Below are positions 23,729 to 32,750 of a DNA stretch of 64,000 nt, in pieces (position 1 is the first letter of the stretch; every line of letters begins with the position of its first letter). The translations under genes and the position numbers were made by a program. The notes beneath the pieces were generated by a model that was not told the DNA's origin, did no database searches, and worked only from the letters and a program-made list of their open reading frames with translations. Source of the stretch: M55B165 sp964423265 (lineage in GTDB: Bacteria > Actinomycetota > Humimicrobiia > Humimicrobiales > Humimicrobiaceae); assembly GCA_964423265.1 (NCBI GenBank), contig CAYREF010000001.1:62001-126000 (forward strand), read 5' to 3'.

Positions 23729-25894
23729 ATGAATATGATTGCAAAAAGTAAAATAAAAAGATTTAGGGATATATCCTTATTTGAAGAGGCAATGCTAAAT
23801 AATACAAGTATTTTAGTATACATTGCCGATAATGATTTTAACATAATATTCTGGAATAAGGCAGCAGAGATTACCAGTGGATACAAAAGGAAAGAGGTAC
23901 TGGGGGATTGTTTGGTCTGGGAGTGGCTTTACCCTGATAATAAATATAGGCAACAGGTATTTAGAAAAATGGAGGCCTTTAGTGCAGAAAATAAAGATGT
24001 AGGGCGGTTTGATACCAGGATATCTCCAAAAGAAGGAGAGGAGAAATACATATCCTGGAGCCCAATCGAATTGCAGGAAGATGGCAAGAGAGTTGGTTTT
24101 CTAAACTTTGGCATTGATATAACTGAGAGGGGTAAGATACAGGAAGCCCTAAAAGAGAGCGAGGAAAGGTTTAAGCTTTTTTCAAAATACTTTCCGGGAG
24201 CTGCTTACATTAAGGATGAAGGGGGAAAATATGTTTTCTATAATGATTTTTTTGTAGAAGAATTCGGCTGGAAGAAGGAAGTCTACCTGGGCAGGACGGA
24301 TTATGATTTGTGGCCAAAAGAAGTGGCAAAAAAATTCAGGGAAAATGACAGGAAAGTGCTGGAGATGAAAGCTCCCATAAAAGATGAGGAAAAAGTGGTA
24401 ATAGACGGTAAGGATAAGGTTTTCTTTTCCTATAAATTCCCCATATTAATTAAAGAGCAAATGCTTCTAGGGGGGATTTCTGTTGATATAACTGACAGGA
24501 AAAAAATGGAAAGCAAACTAAAGGAAAGTGAGAGGCGGTACAGGGATTTATTTAATAATTCCAGGGATGGAATATATATAAGCACTTTGGATGGATGGTA
24601 CATAGATGCAAATCCTGCCCTGGTTGAGATGTTGGGCTATGACAGCAAGGAAGACCTCCTAAAGATAAATATTGAAAAAGACCTGTATGTGAAAAAAGAC
24701 CACAGACCCCTGCCCAAGGAGAGGGGCAAATCTTTTGAGGTCCAGCTAAGGAAAAAAGATGGAACGGTATTCTGGGCAGAAATAAATTCAAAAGTGGTAT
24801 ACATTGAGGGTAAGCCTGCTTATTATGAAGGGATAGCAAGGGATATAACCAAAAGAAAAAGGTATGAGCAGGAGCTACATTACCGGTCCTTCCATGACAG
24901 CTTGACCGGATTATACAACAAGGCTTATTTTGAAGAAGAGCTGGAAAGGTTAAATAAGAAGAGGCAGCTGCCTTTGAGCATAATAATGTGCGATGTAAAT
25001 AATTTAAAGCTGGTAAATGATGCCTTTGGCCACTATAAGGGGGATAAGCTAATAAAAAGCGTAGCAAATATTTTAAGGAAAGCGTGCAGGACTGAAGATA
25101 TTATAGCTAGATGGGGTGGTGATGAATTCATGATTCTTTTGCCCCAGACAGGGGAAAAGATTTTAATGAATATTGTGGAAAGGATTAACAGTACCGCCAA
25201 AAAAACCTATAGCGAAGAGATACCTGTAAGCATTTCCATTGGGGTCTCTACTAAAAAGGAGCCAGCTCAGGGCATAAAAAAAATCTTAAACCAGGCTGAA
25301 GACAATATGTACAAACAGAAGATGCTAAACAGGAAAAGCATATTGGAGTCAGTTATTTCCTCAATGGAGAAAAACCTGGTTAGAAGAAATATTGAGCCGG
25401 AAGGTCATATAGAAAGGGTAAAGCAGCTGGCAGTACAGTTAGGGAAAAAAGCAAGATTGCCCAAGGCTAAATTAGAAAACCTGGCTCTAGCTGCAAGGTT
25501 GCATGATATTGGCAAAATTTCTTTGCCAGATAAAATTTTAAAGAAAACAGGTAACCTAACCGATGAAGAATGGGAAAAGGTAAAGCTACATCCCGAAGTC
25601 GGCTATAATGTTACTGAGTCTTCGCCTATACTGTCTCATATATCGGAAGCAATTCTTTCACATCATGAATGGTGGGATGGAACTGGATATCCTCAGGGCC
25701 TATCGGGCAATAGCATTCCCATTATTTCAAGGATACTAGCTATTGTTGAGTCTTTTGATATTATGGTTTATGGTGGCGCTTACAAGAAGCCCATTCCCAA
25801 AAGCCAGGCAATAGATAAAATAAAGGAAAATGCCGGAAGCCAGTTCGATCCTTCCCTGGTGAATAAGTTTATTGAAATTGTAGAAGGAAAATAG
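23729..25894 (+). CDS. PAS-PAS-PAS-GGDEF-HD-GYP signalling protein
   Basis: A 721-residue cytoplasmic protein. Domains in order: three PAS sensors (about 20-140, 150-265, 275-400), a GGDEF diguanylate cyclase with intact G-G-D-E-F at 463-467, and an HD-GYP phosphodiesterase with H592-D593 and H-H-E-W-W-D-G-T-G-Y-P-Q-G at about 645-657. It can in principle both make and degrade cyclic di-GMP, with the direction set by the PAS inputs. No R-x-x-D product-inhibition site is evident before GGDEF. No clear ribosome site precedes ATG 23729 or ATG 23735. A patatin-like gene starts 2 bases after its stop. Confidence 0.92.
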   Translation: MNMIAKSKIKRFRDISLFEEAMLNNTSILVYIADNDFNIIFWNKAAEITSGYKRKEVLGDCLVWEWLYPDNKYRQQVFRKMEAFSAENKDVGRFDTRISPKEGEEKYISWSPIELQEDGKRVGFLNFGIDITERGKIQEALKESEERFKLFSKYFPGAAYIKDEGGKYVFYNDFFVEEFGWKKEVYLGRTDYDLWPKEVAKKFRENDRKVLEMKAPIKDEEKVVIDGKDKVFFSYKFPILIKEQMLLGGISVDITDRKKMESKLKESERRYRDLFNNSRDGIYISTLDGWYIDANPALVEMLGYDSKEDLLKINIEKDLYVKKDHRPLPKERGKSFEVQLRKKDGTVFWAEINSKVVYIEGKPAYYEGIARDITKRKRYEQELHYRSFHDSLTGLYNKAYFEEELERLNKKRQLPLSIIMCDVNNLKLVNDAFGHYKGDKLIKSVANILRKACRTEDIIARWGGDEFMILLPQTGEKILMNIVERINSTAKKTYSEEIPVSISIGVSTKKEPAQGIKKILNQAEDNMYKQKMLNRKSILESVISSMEKNLVRRNIEPEGHIERVKQLAVQLGKKARLPKAKLENLALAARLHDIGKISLPDKILKKTGNLTDEEWEKVKLHPEVGYNVTESSPILSHISEAILSHHEWWDGTGYPQGLSGNSIPIISRILAIVESFDIMVYGGAYKKPIPKSQAIDKIKENAGSQFDPSLVNKFIEIVEGK

Positions 25895-25896
25895 AA

Positions 25897-26772
25897 ATGG
25901 CTGGCAGAAAAAAAAAGATTGGCATTGCATTAAGCGGGGGCGCTGCTAGGGGATTGTCCCATATCGGTGCTTTAAAGGTGCTGGAAGATTTAGGGTTGGA
26001 AATATATGCTATTAGCGGTACCAGCATGGGAGCTATTATCGGCTCTTTTTATTGCTCAGGCACCAGCTTACAAACTATAGAAGATTATGTAAATTCCATG
26101 GATTGGCGCAGCTTGTTAATGTTCTCTGATATTACCTTGCCAAGGATGGGAATAATTAATGGTAGGAGAGTAGAAAAGATACTTGATGAATTTCTTGGAG
26201 AAAAGGAATTCGGGGAGTGTACAAAAAAGTTCTGTTGTGTGGCTGTGGATGTAATTAGCCAAAAAAAAGTAATACTGTCTTCAGGGAAGTTAAAAAAGGC
26301 GGTTAGGGCCTCTATTTCAATTCCGGGCTTTTTCTCTCCTGTTTTCTATGATGATAAGATTCTGGTAGATGGCGGAGTAATAGAGCCGTTTCCCACTGAA
26401 GCCATAAAGATTTTTGACCTGGATTTTGTAATAGGTATAACTATTTCAGCTGAAAGGACAAAAGATGTGAGGAGTTATTACCAGAATATAACAAAACAGG
26501 AAAAAGATAATGCAGTAGAAAAGCTTAGGCACTTCTTTGTAAGGGATGGGGAAAATAAAATTACCACCTATGAAATACTGAATACCAGCTTTAATATAAT
26601 ACAGAGGGAAATGACCAAGATGTACTGCAAGTATGCTGATATAGTTATAAAGCCTAAAGTAGGAGATTACGGCTTTTTTGATTTTTCCAGTGGTAAAAAG
26701 ATAATTGAAGAAGGAGTAATAGCAACCAGGAAGAAGTTGCCTGAATTAAAAAAGGCGCTAGGGATAAGGTAA
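25897..26772 (+). CDS. Patatin-like phospholipase (RssA type)
   Basis: A 291-residue serine acyl hydrolase. It has the oxyanion motif G-G-A-A-R-G at about 14-19, the nucleophile in G-T-S43-M-G and the catalytic Asp158 in V-D-G-G. There is no signal peptide, so it acts at the cytoplasmic face on phospholipids or lysophospholipids. It starts 2 bases after the PAS-GGDEF-HD-GYP gene, which suggests common expression. The family ranges from phospholipases to regulators; only the Ser-Asp dyad is secure. Confidence 0.9.
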   Translation: MAGRKKKIGIALSGGAARGLSHIGALKVLEDLGLEIYAISGTSMGAIIGSFYCSGTSLQTIEDYVNSMDWRSLLMFSDITLPRMGIINGRRVEKILDEFLGEKEFGECTKKFCCVAVDVISQKKVILSSGKLKKAVRASISIPGFFSPVFYDDKILVDGGVIEPFPTEAIKIFDLDFVIGITISAERTKDVRSYYQNITKQEKDNAVEKLRHFFVRDGENKITTYEILNTSFNIIQREMTKMYCKYADIVIKPKVGDYGFFDFSSGKKIIEEGVIATRKKLPELKKALGIR

Positions 26773-27633
26773 TCATTTAAATTCCATTGAAAAGTCAGCA
26801 GCTTCAGCTGAATGGGTTATATAGCCGCTGGAAATTAGGTCTACATTTGTAGCACATATTGCTTCCAAATTTTTTAGGGTAACATTACCGGACACTTCTA
26901 TTATGGTTCCTTTTCTGGCTTTGTCCCTTACCCTGCTAGTTGCTTCATTTATTTGGTCTTTATCCATGTTGTCAAGCATTATTATATCCGCTTTTGACTC
27001 TATTGCTTCACCCAGCTGCTTGAAATTCTGTACTTCCACTTCTATCTTTAGGGTATGGGGTATTTCCCTCCTTATTTTCTCTACTGCTTTAGCTAGGCCT
27101 CCAGCTGCCCGTATGTGGTTATCCTTTAGCATTACCCCGTCAAAAAGCCCAAAACGGTGGTTGTATCCCCCGCCGCATCTTACTGCGTATTTTTCTATTT
27201 TCCTTAATCCCGGTTTTGTTTTTCTGGTGTCAACTATTTTTATGCCATGTTTTGATGCTATACTGGAAAACTTGCTGGTTAAGGTAGCTATGCCAGAGAG
27301 GTACTGGAGAAAATTTAGGGCTGGCCTTTCTGCTTTAAGCAGTGATGCAGTTGGGCCCTTAATGGCCATAACTTTATCGCCGGTATTTATTTTCTCTGCA
27401 TCATCCTTTAATTTTTCACCCTTTATTTTGCTGTCAACTTCTGTAAGTAGATACGATGCTATATCAATGCCGCAAAGGATGGCACCGTCTTTTTGCTTGC
27501 ATATAATATAGGCAGAAGAGGTATGGTCTTCGGGCAATAGATATTTTGTAGTTATATCTCCATATCCTGCCAAATCTTCCCTTAGGGCTAAATTAATTAA
27601 TTCTATTATTTCTTCTTTCTTTATTTTTCCCAA
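26773..27633 (-). CDS. nadC: Nicotinate-nucleotide pyrophosphorylase (carboxylating)
   Basis: The 286-residue quinolinate phosphoribosyltransferase makes nicotinate mononucleotide from quinolinate and PRPP. Seen: the N-terminal E-D-L-A-G-Y-G-D-I-T-T segment near 18-28, D-T-R-K-T-K-P-G-L-R near 135-145, then H-R-F-G-L-F-D-G-V-M-L-K-D-N-H and the barrel strands E-V-E-V-Q and I-M-L-D-N-M. It abuts nadB with no gap and is the third gene of the minus-strand nadA-nadB-nadC operon. Its stop directly touches the stop of the convergent patatin gene. Confidence 0.95.
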   Translation of the reverse strand: MGKIKKEEIIELINLALREDLAGYGDITTKYLLPEDHTSSAYIICKQKDGAILCGIDIASYLLTEVDSKIKGEKLKDDAEKINTGDKVMAIKGPTASLLKAERPALNFLQYLSGIATLTSKFSSIASKHGIKIVDTRKTKPGLRKIEKYAVRCGGGYNHRFGLFDGVMLKDNHIRAAGGLAKAVEKIRREIPHTLKIEVEVQNFKQLGEAIESKADIIMLDNMDKDQINEATSRVRDKARKGTIIEVSGNVTLKNLEAICATNVDLISSGYITHSAEAADFSMEFK

Positions 27634-29280
27634 TTATTCAACCTCTTTGAAAAATATTTTATCTTTTTTCTGTATTATATGCCTTCTCCAGTTTTTGTCA
27701 TCTTTTTTAGGGTAGTCATTCCTCTGGTGGGTACCCCGGCTTTCCTTTCTGATGCTGGCTGCATTTACAATGAGCTTGGCTACTGTCAGCATGTTAAGTA
27801 GCTCCAGGGCTGCCTTATTCTGTTTATTGTACAGGCTTTGGTTTAAAATATAGCTGTCTATAAACTTACTGGCTTCCTGCAAGCCCTGTCTTTGCCGTAG
27901 TATTCCTACTTTTTCACTCATCATTTTCCTGAATTTTGCAATAATCTCATCAATGCTGTCTATTTTATGTCCGCTTAAACTGCTATTGTAGCTTTTAGCT
28001 AAAATTGCATCTATATTTCCCTTCATTTGCTGGGAATTGCCATTACCATCTTTTAACTTTTTATGTATTCCATTATATATCTTCCAGCCATATACCAGGC
28101 CTTCTATCAGGGAATTGCTGGCAAGGCGGTTGGCTCCATGGGCTCCCGTGGCTGCTACCTCCCCGCATGAATAAAGCCCCCTTATATCAGTCAGCCCATT
28201 ATAGTCTGTTTTAACTCCGCCATTCATGTAATGGGCTGCTGGGGATACCTTAATTAGGTCTTTATTTAAGTCCAGCCCGTTTTCCCTAAGTTTTGAAATT
28301 ATATTGGGAAACCTAACTTTAAGCATGCTTTTGGGCAGATGGGTAGCATCGAGGTATACATAACTACAGCCGCTTTTATTCATTACTCTAACCATTTCCT
28401 TTACCACTATGTCTCTGGGGGCAAGCTCGGCTTTAGGGTGTTTGTTTACCATGAATCTTTGTCCCTGGCAATCCCTAAGGTATGCGCCTTCTCCCCTTAA
28501 GGCTTCGCTTATAAGGAAAAGCTTTTCGTCTTTGGTTTTAAAAACAGTAGGATGGAACTGTATAAATTCCAGATCCATAATGCTTGCTCCTGCCCTGTAT
28601 GCCATTGCCACTCCGTCTCCGGTAGAAATATCCGGGTTAGTGCTAAGCTCATATAATTGGCCGATACCCCCACTAGCAAGAATTATGTACGAGCAGGGAT
28701 GTATCTCCAGCTGGTTTTTATCAAGGTCCAGGCCCAGAACACCTATACATTTATGGTTAAAGGTTAATATATCGGTTACAAAATACTTGGTGCGAAATTC
28801 TATATTTTTAGACTCTTTTGCACTTCTTACTAACTTTCTTTCTATTTCTTCCCCGGTTGCATCGCCCCCTGCATGCAGGACCCTGGGGAAACTATGCCCG
28901 CCTTCAGTGGTCAGGCTTATTTCCCCTCCGGAGATATCAAAATTTATTCCCAGTTCTATAAGTTTTTCAATCATTTTGGGGGCATTTTTTACTAGTATTT
29001 TAACTGCCTTGCTGTCACATAATCCCTGGCCAGCTTCTAGGGTATCCTGGTAGTGGTTTTTCCAGAAATCGGGTTTCTTGATAGAAGCAGCAATTCCTCC
29101 CTGGGCGTACCAGGTGGTTGACTCAGGTAAAAAGCTTTTGGTGAGAATCTTTACATTGTGGTGTCTGGATAGCCTTATTGCAGTGGACAATCCTGCAATT
29201 CCGCTCCCTATTACTATGCAGCTGCAGTAGCTAGAGATTTTCTGGTAACCTTTAGGATTTAAGATATATCTGGGCAACAT
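27634..29280 (-). CDS. nadB: L-aspartate oxidase
   Basis: A 548-residue flavoprotein that oxidises aspartate to iminoaspartate for quinolinate synthesis; in anaerobes fumarate rather than oxygen serves as acceptor. The FAD motif G-S-G-I-A-G-L-S-T-A-I lies at about 26-36. The fumarate reductase-like active site includes the H-P-T-V-F segment near 240, R-G-E-G-A-Y and P-R-D-I-V. The N-terminus is a little longer than usual. It lies between nadA, 2 bases upstream, and nadC. Confidence 0.94.
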   Translation of the reverse strand: MLPRYILNPKGYQKISSYCSCIVIGSGIAGLSTAIRLSRHHNVKILTKSFLPESTTWYAQGGIAASIKKPDFWKNHYQDTLEAGQGLCDSKAVKILVKNAPKMIEKLIELGINFDISGGEISLTTEGGHSFPRVLHAGGDATGEEIERKLVRSAKESKNIEFRTKYFVTDILTFNHKCIGVLGLDLDKNQLEIHPCSYIILASGGIGQLYELSTNPDISTGDGVAMAYRAGASIMDLEFIQFHPTVFKTKDEKLFLISEALRGEGAYLRDCQGQRFMVNKHPKAELAPRDIVVKEMVRVMNKSGCSYVYLDATHLPKSMLKVRFPNIISKLRENGLDLNKDLIKVSPAAHYMNGGVKTDYNGLTDIRGLYSCGEVAATGAHGANRLASNSLIEGLVYGWKIYNGIHKKLKDGNGNSQQMKGNIDAILAKSYNSSLSGHKIDSIDEIIAKFRKMMSEKVGILRQRQGLQEASKFIDSYILNQSLYNKQNKAALELLNMLTVAKLIVNAASIRKESRGTHQRNDYPKKDDKNWRRHIIQKKDKIFFKEVE

Positions 29281-29282
29281 GT

Positions 29283-30197
29283 CTATTTGCTTAAAGCCAT
29301 CATTTTATCAATGGCTTTTTTGGCTTTATTTATTATTTCCTCTGGTAGGGTAATTTCATATTTTTCTTCTTCTAAGGCCCACAGGATTTTTTCTAAGTTT
29401 ATTAATTTCATATTGGGACAAATAGCTTGCTTGGTAGCAGCCATAAAGGTTTTGTTGGGGTTTTCTTTTTTTAGACGGTGAATCAGCCCAGTTTCTGTAC
29501 CGATTATAAATCTTTTTTCCTTTGATTTTTTTGCGTACTTTAACATTCCACCGGTGCTAGCAACCGCATCTGCAACCTCTATAACATCAGGAGGGGATTC
29601 AGGATGCACCAGCACTACCGCATCTAAAAATTCTTTTTTTAATTTAACTATTTGCTTTGCGCTTATTACTACATGGGTGGGGCAGTATCCATTCCAGAGT
29701 ATCATTTCCCTTCCTGTCTGCTTTTGAATATAACTGCCCAGGTATTTGTCTGGTATAAATATTATTTTTTTATCCTTGGGTATTGAATTAACTACGTCTA
29801 TTGCATTGGAAGAAGTGCAGCAAATATCGCTAAGAGCTTTGACTTCTGCAGTAGAGTTTACATAACAGACTACTACTGCTCCCGGATATTTGTCTTTAAG
29901 CTCTTTTAATTGCTTTGGGCTGATCATATCTGCCATGGGACAGGTGCTTGAATTATCAGGCATAAGCACTTTCCGTTCCGGAGAGAGTATTTTTGCAGTT
30001 TCTGCCATGAAGTTTACACCGCAGAATACAATTATGCTGTTTTTTGTTTTGGCAGCCTGGATGCTTAACTGCAGTGAGTCTCCCACAAAATCTGCAATAT
30101 CCTGTACCTCGCCAATCTGGTAGTTATGGGCAAGGATTACAGCATCTTTTGGCTGTTTAAGTTTAGTTATTCTAGATGCTATTTCTATGTTACTCAT
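29283..30197 (-). CDS. nadA: Quinolinate synthase
   Basis: The 304-residue 4Fe-4S enzyme condenses iminoaspartate with dihydroxyacetone phosphate to quinolinate. The three cluster ligands of the short NadA type are C86 (S-T-C-P-M-A-D), C172 (G-Y-C-P-T-H) and C260 (A-I-C-P-N-M-K). The N-terminal A-H-N-Y-Q motif is present. ATG 30197 has no clear ribosome site; a TGTTTA/TAAACA inverted repeat overlaps the start. First gene of nadABC. Confidence 0.94.
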   Translation of the reverse strand: MSNIEIASRITKLKQPKDAVILAHNYQIGEVQDIADFVGDSLQLSIQAAKTKNSIIVFCGVNFMAETAKILSPERKVLMPDNSSTCPMADMISPKQLKELKDKYPGAVVVCYVNSTAEVKALSDICCTSSNAIDVVNSIPKDKKIIFIPDKYLGSYIQKQTGREMILWNGYCPTHVVISAKQIVKLKKEFLDAVVLVHPESPPDVIEVADAVASTGGMLKYAKKSKEKRFIIGTETGLIHRLKKENPNKTFMAATKQAICPNMKLINLEKILWALEEEKYEITLPEEIINKAKKAIDKMMALSK

Positions 30198-30218
30198 GTT
30201 TAAAGATTTTTGTAAACA
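30197..30218 (-). promoter_or_regulatory. Inverted repeat at the nadA start, possible operator
   Basis: TGTTTA (30197-30202) and TAAACA (30213-30218) are perfect six-base arms 10 bases apart, ending on the nadA start codon. The position suits a repressor or a hairpin that hides the start. No known NAD regulator site could be assigned by eye. Confidence 0.35.
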
Positions 30219-30677
30219 GTACTAGTTATTTTAAAACATCATTAATAAAATTAAAACAAATAAATTATATTTTAAGGACGGTATTAATAATTGCAACAAA
30301 AGCCCTTAAAACAGAAGGATTATTTAATATCAAGGATGGCTGTTAGCGGCAATAGTTAAATAATAACTGGTCTTTTTAGAGGGGAAATAAGGGTCATGGG
30401 GCTACAATAGCTTTCAGGCAAAGATTTTTATTGCCTCTAAGTTAAAGCGGGCATATAAAACCAAAGACTGTTCCTAATGGATAGGGTTATTTTGGAACAT
30501 ATCCGGAAAACTGATGCCAGATGGCAGTTTCTCTTAACTTTTCTAATAGGCAATATGATAATGGGCTAGAACTTAATTTTTAAATAAAATCCAATAAATT
30601 TAAGGATATGGGTTTTGATTTTTTCTTTTTTAATGATATTATTTCACATTCAAGAGATTATTTTATGGAGTAATAAA
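30219..30677. other. Intergenic region without recognised gene
   Basis: Lies between the divergent nadA and topA genes. No good reading frame, tRNA or riboswitch was seen. It is AT-rich and must hold promoters for both sides; TATAAT-like strings occur, but no convincing pair with correct spacing was found. Confidence 0.6.
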
Positions 30678-32750
30678 TTGAAATTAATAATAAGTGAAAA
30701 AGAAATAGCAGCTAAAAGAATAGCCAAGATACTCTCCGGCAATGGCCTAAAGGAGAAAAAAGTATATGGGGTGCCCACCTATATTTTCAGCCATGAAGGT
30801 ACTGATTACCAGGTTATAGGGCTAAAGGGCCATATTCTAAAAGTTGATTATCCCAAAAAATATGCTAACTGGTTCAAAATTGACCCTACTGATTTGATAG
30901 ATGCAGAAATTGAAAAATTTCCTATCCAGAAGAAAATAATAAGGGCATTAAAGAAAATCTCTGAGGAAGCAGATGAAATAATAATTGCTACCGACTATGA
31001 CCGGGAAGGAGAGCTTATAGGTTATGATGCCTTGAATGTAGTAAAGGAAGTAAACAAAATAGTTTCTTCCAGGAGGGCAAAATTTTCCTCTATTACTGCC
31101 AGGGATTTAAACAAGTCTTTTTCCAAACTGGAAAAGCTTGATACCAACCTTGCTTTTGCTGGAAGGGCAAGACAGGACATAGACTTGGTATGGGGTGCTA
31201 CCCTTACCCGGTTTATTTCCCTTACCGCATTCCAAATAAAAGATAAATACCTGTCAGTAGGGAGGGTACAAACACCTACCCTGGCCCTGATTGTAGAAAG
31301 GGAAGAAGAGATAAAGAATTTTGTCCCCACTCCCTACTGGGTTATAAAGGTTATGCTGAAAACCGGCAAGGGTGAAGAATTTGAGGCAAGACATAAAAGG
31401 AAAAAGTTTACCAAAAGGGAGCAGGCTGAAAAAGCCTATAATGATATAGGGAAAAATGGCAAAGTCATTGAGGTAAAGCAAAGAAACCGGAAAGTAAAGC
31501 CTCCCCCTCCTTTTAACACTACCGGGCTGATAGTTACAGCAAACGCGTTTGGGTTTACTGCCAGCCGAACTATAAACATTGCAGAAAGTCTTTATATGAA
31601 TGGCTATATAAGCTATCCGAGGACAGATAATACAGTCTATCCTTCTTCGCTGGATATTCCCAATGTTTTAAAAGAGTTAGGCAAGTCTAATTACTTTAAA
31701 AATATGTGCAATCACGTGCTTTCCCAGAAAAAGATAAAGGCTTCAAGGGGTAAAAAAAGATCAACCGACCATCCCCCGATTTATCCTACCTCGCCGGCGG
31801 CAGAAAGTGAACTATCTAAAGATGAATGGAAGATTTATGAACTGGTGGTAAGGAGGTTTATTGCCACCCTGCTGCCTGCAGCAATCCTTAAAAGTGTTTC
31901 TACTAAAATAGATACAGGTGGTCAAATTTTTGTGGCTACCGGGTCCCATATGGTCGAAAAAAACTGGACCCAGTTTTATCCGTATTATAAGCATAAAGAC
32001 TTGTATATACCTCCCCTGCAAGAGCAGGATATCCTTGATGTTATTGGCAAGAAAATTCTTGATAAGGAAACCAAGCCACCACCCAGATACACCCAGGGCA
32101 AGCTGGTTGAAAAAATGGAGGAGCTTGGGTTAGGCACCAAAGCAACCCGGCACTCTATAATACAGAATTTAATAAGCAGGGGGTACTTAAAAGGTAATCC
32201 CCTTGAACCTTACGAGAAGGCAATTTCTGTAATTAAGATGCTAAAGAAGCATGCCCAGAAAATATCTTCTTCGGATATGACTTCGGAACTGGAGATGGAT
32301 ATGGATGGAATTGCAGCCGGGGATGAGACCAAGGAAGAAGTAGTAGAAAAATCCAGGGAGATGCTAAAGGATGTAATGATTAACCTGAAGAAGGAAAAAG
32401 ATGAAATTGCCAGGGAAATCAAAAATGGCATAAAAGAGGATTTAAAAGTTGGAAAGTGCACTGCGGAAGGCTGTGACGGGGACCTGGTAATCAGGAAATC
32501 CAGGAAGTCCAAGAAAAGGTTTATAGGGTGCAATGCTTATCCCAAATGCAGGAACACTTTTTCTCTTCCCCAGAAGGGGCTTATAATTACTACTGAGGAT
32601 AAGTGCAAACATTGCGGTTATCCTAAAATTAAAGTAATTAACAAGGGAAGAAGGCCATGGAATCTTTGTATAAATCCCGAATGTCCTGGAAAAGATGAAA
32701 AATATAGAAATTACAAAAATAAAAGAAAAAATAAAGCAGCTCATAGCTGA
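30678..32750 (+). CDS. topA: DNA topoisomerase I, archaeal-type (type IA)
   Basis: A 690-residue enzyme that relaxes negative supercoils through a 5'-phosphotyrosine. The Toprim domain starts L-I-I-S-E-K-E-I-A-A-K-R-I-A rather than the bacterial V-E-S-P-A-K-A form, with the acidic D-Y-D-R-E-G-E near 97-103. The catalytic Tyr313 lies in S-Y-P-R-T-D-N. Two C-terminal zinc-ribbon-like modules (C-x4-C with C-N-A-Y-P-K-C, then C-K-H-C-G and C-I-N-P-E-C) complete it. The general look is that of archaeal TopA, suggesting ancient transfer. TTG 30678 follows GGAG at 30667-30670. Its 3' end overlaps the fumarase alpha gene by 56 bases. Confidence 0.88.
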   Translation: MKLIISEKEIAAKRIAKILSGNGLKEKKVYGVPTYIFSHEGTDYQVIGLKGHILKVDYPKKYANWFKIDPTDLIDAEIEKFPIQKKIIRALKKISEEADEIIIATDYDREGELIGYDALNVVKEVNKIVSSRRAKFSSITARDLNKSFSKLEKLDTNLAFAGRARQDIDLVWGATLTRFISLTAFQIKDKYLSVGRVQTPTLALIVEREEEIKNFVPTPYWVIKVMLKTGKGEEFEARHKRKKFTKREQAEKAYNDIGKNGKVIEVKQRNRKVKPPPPFNTTGLIVTANAFGFTASRTINIAESLYMNGYISYPRTDNTVYPSSLDIPNVLKELGKSNYFKNMCNHVLSQKKIKASRGKKRSTDHPPIYPTSPAAESELSKDEWKIYELVVRRFIATLLPAAILKSVSTKIDTGGQIFVATGSHMVEKNWTQFYPYYKHKDLYIPPLQEQDILDVIGKKILDKETKPPPRYTQGKLVEKMEELGLGTKATRHSIIQNLISRGYLKGNPLEPYEKAISVIKMLKKHAQKISSSDMTSELEMDMDGIAAGDETKEEVVEKSREMLKDVMINLKKEKDEIAREIKNGIKEDLKVGKCTAEGCDGDLVIRKSRKSKKRFIGCNAYPKCRNTFSLPQKGLIITTEDKCKHCGYPKIKVINKGRRPWNLCINPECPGKDEKYRNYKNKRKNKAAHS

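Noticed and set aside
23715..23729. Leaderless start of the PAS-GGDEF gene (TATGAT six bases before ATG)
   Set aside because: AT-rich region gives such strings by chance; no supporting -35 box.
26903..27511. 202-residue plus-strand frame inside nadC
   Set aside because: Antisense shadow of nadC with no ribosome site or domain.
28409..29053. 214-residue plus-strand frame inside nadB
   Set aside because: Antisense to a clear enzyme gene, Ser/Pro-rich translation without a family pattern.
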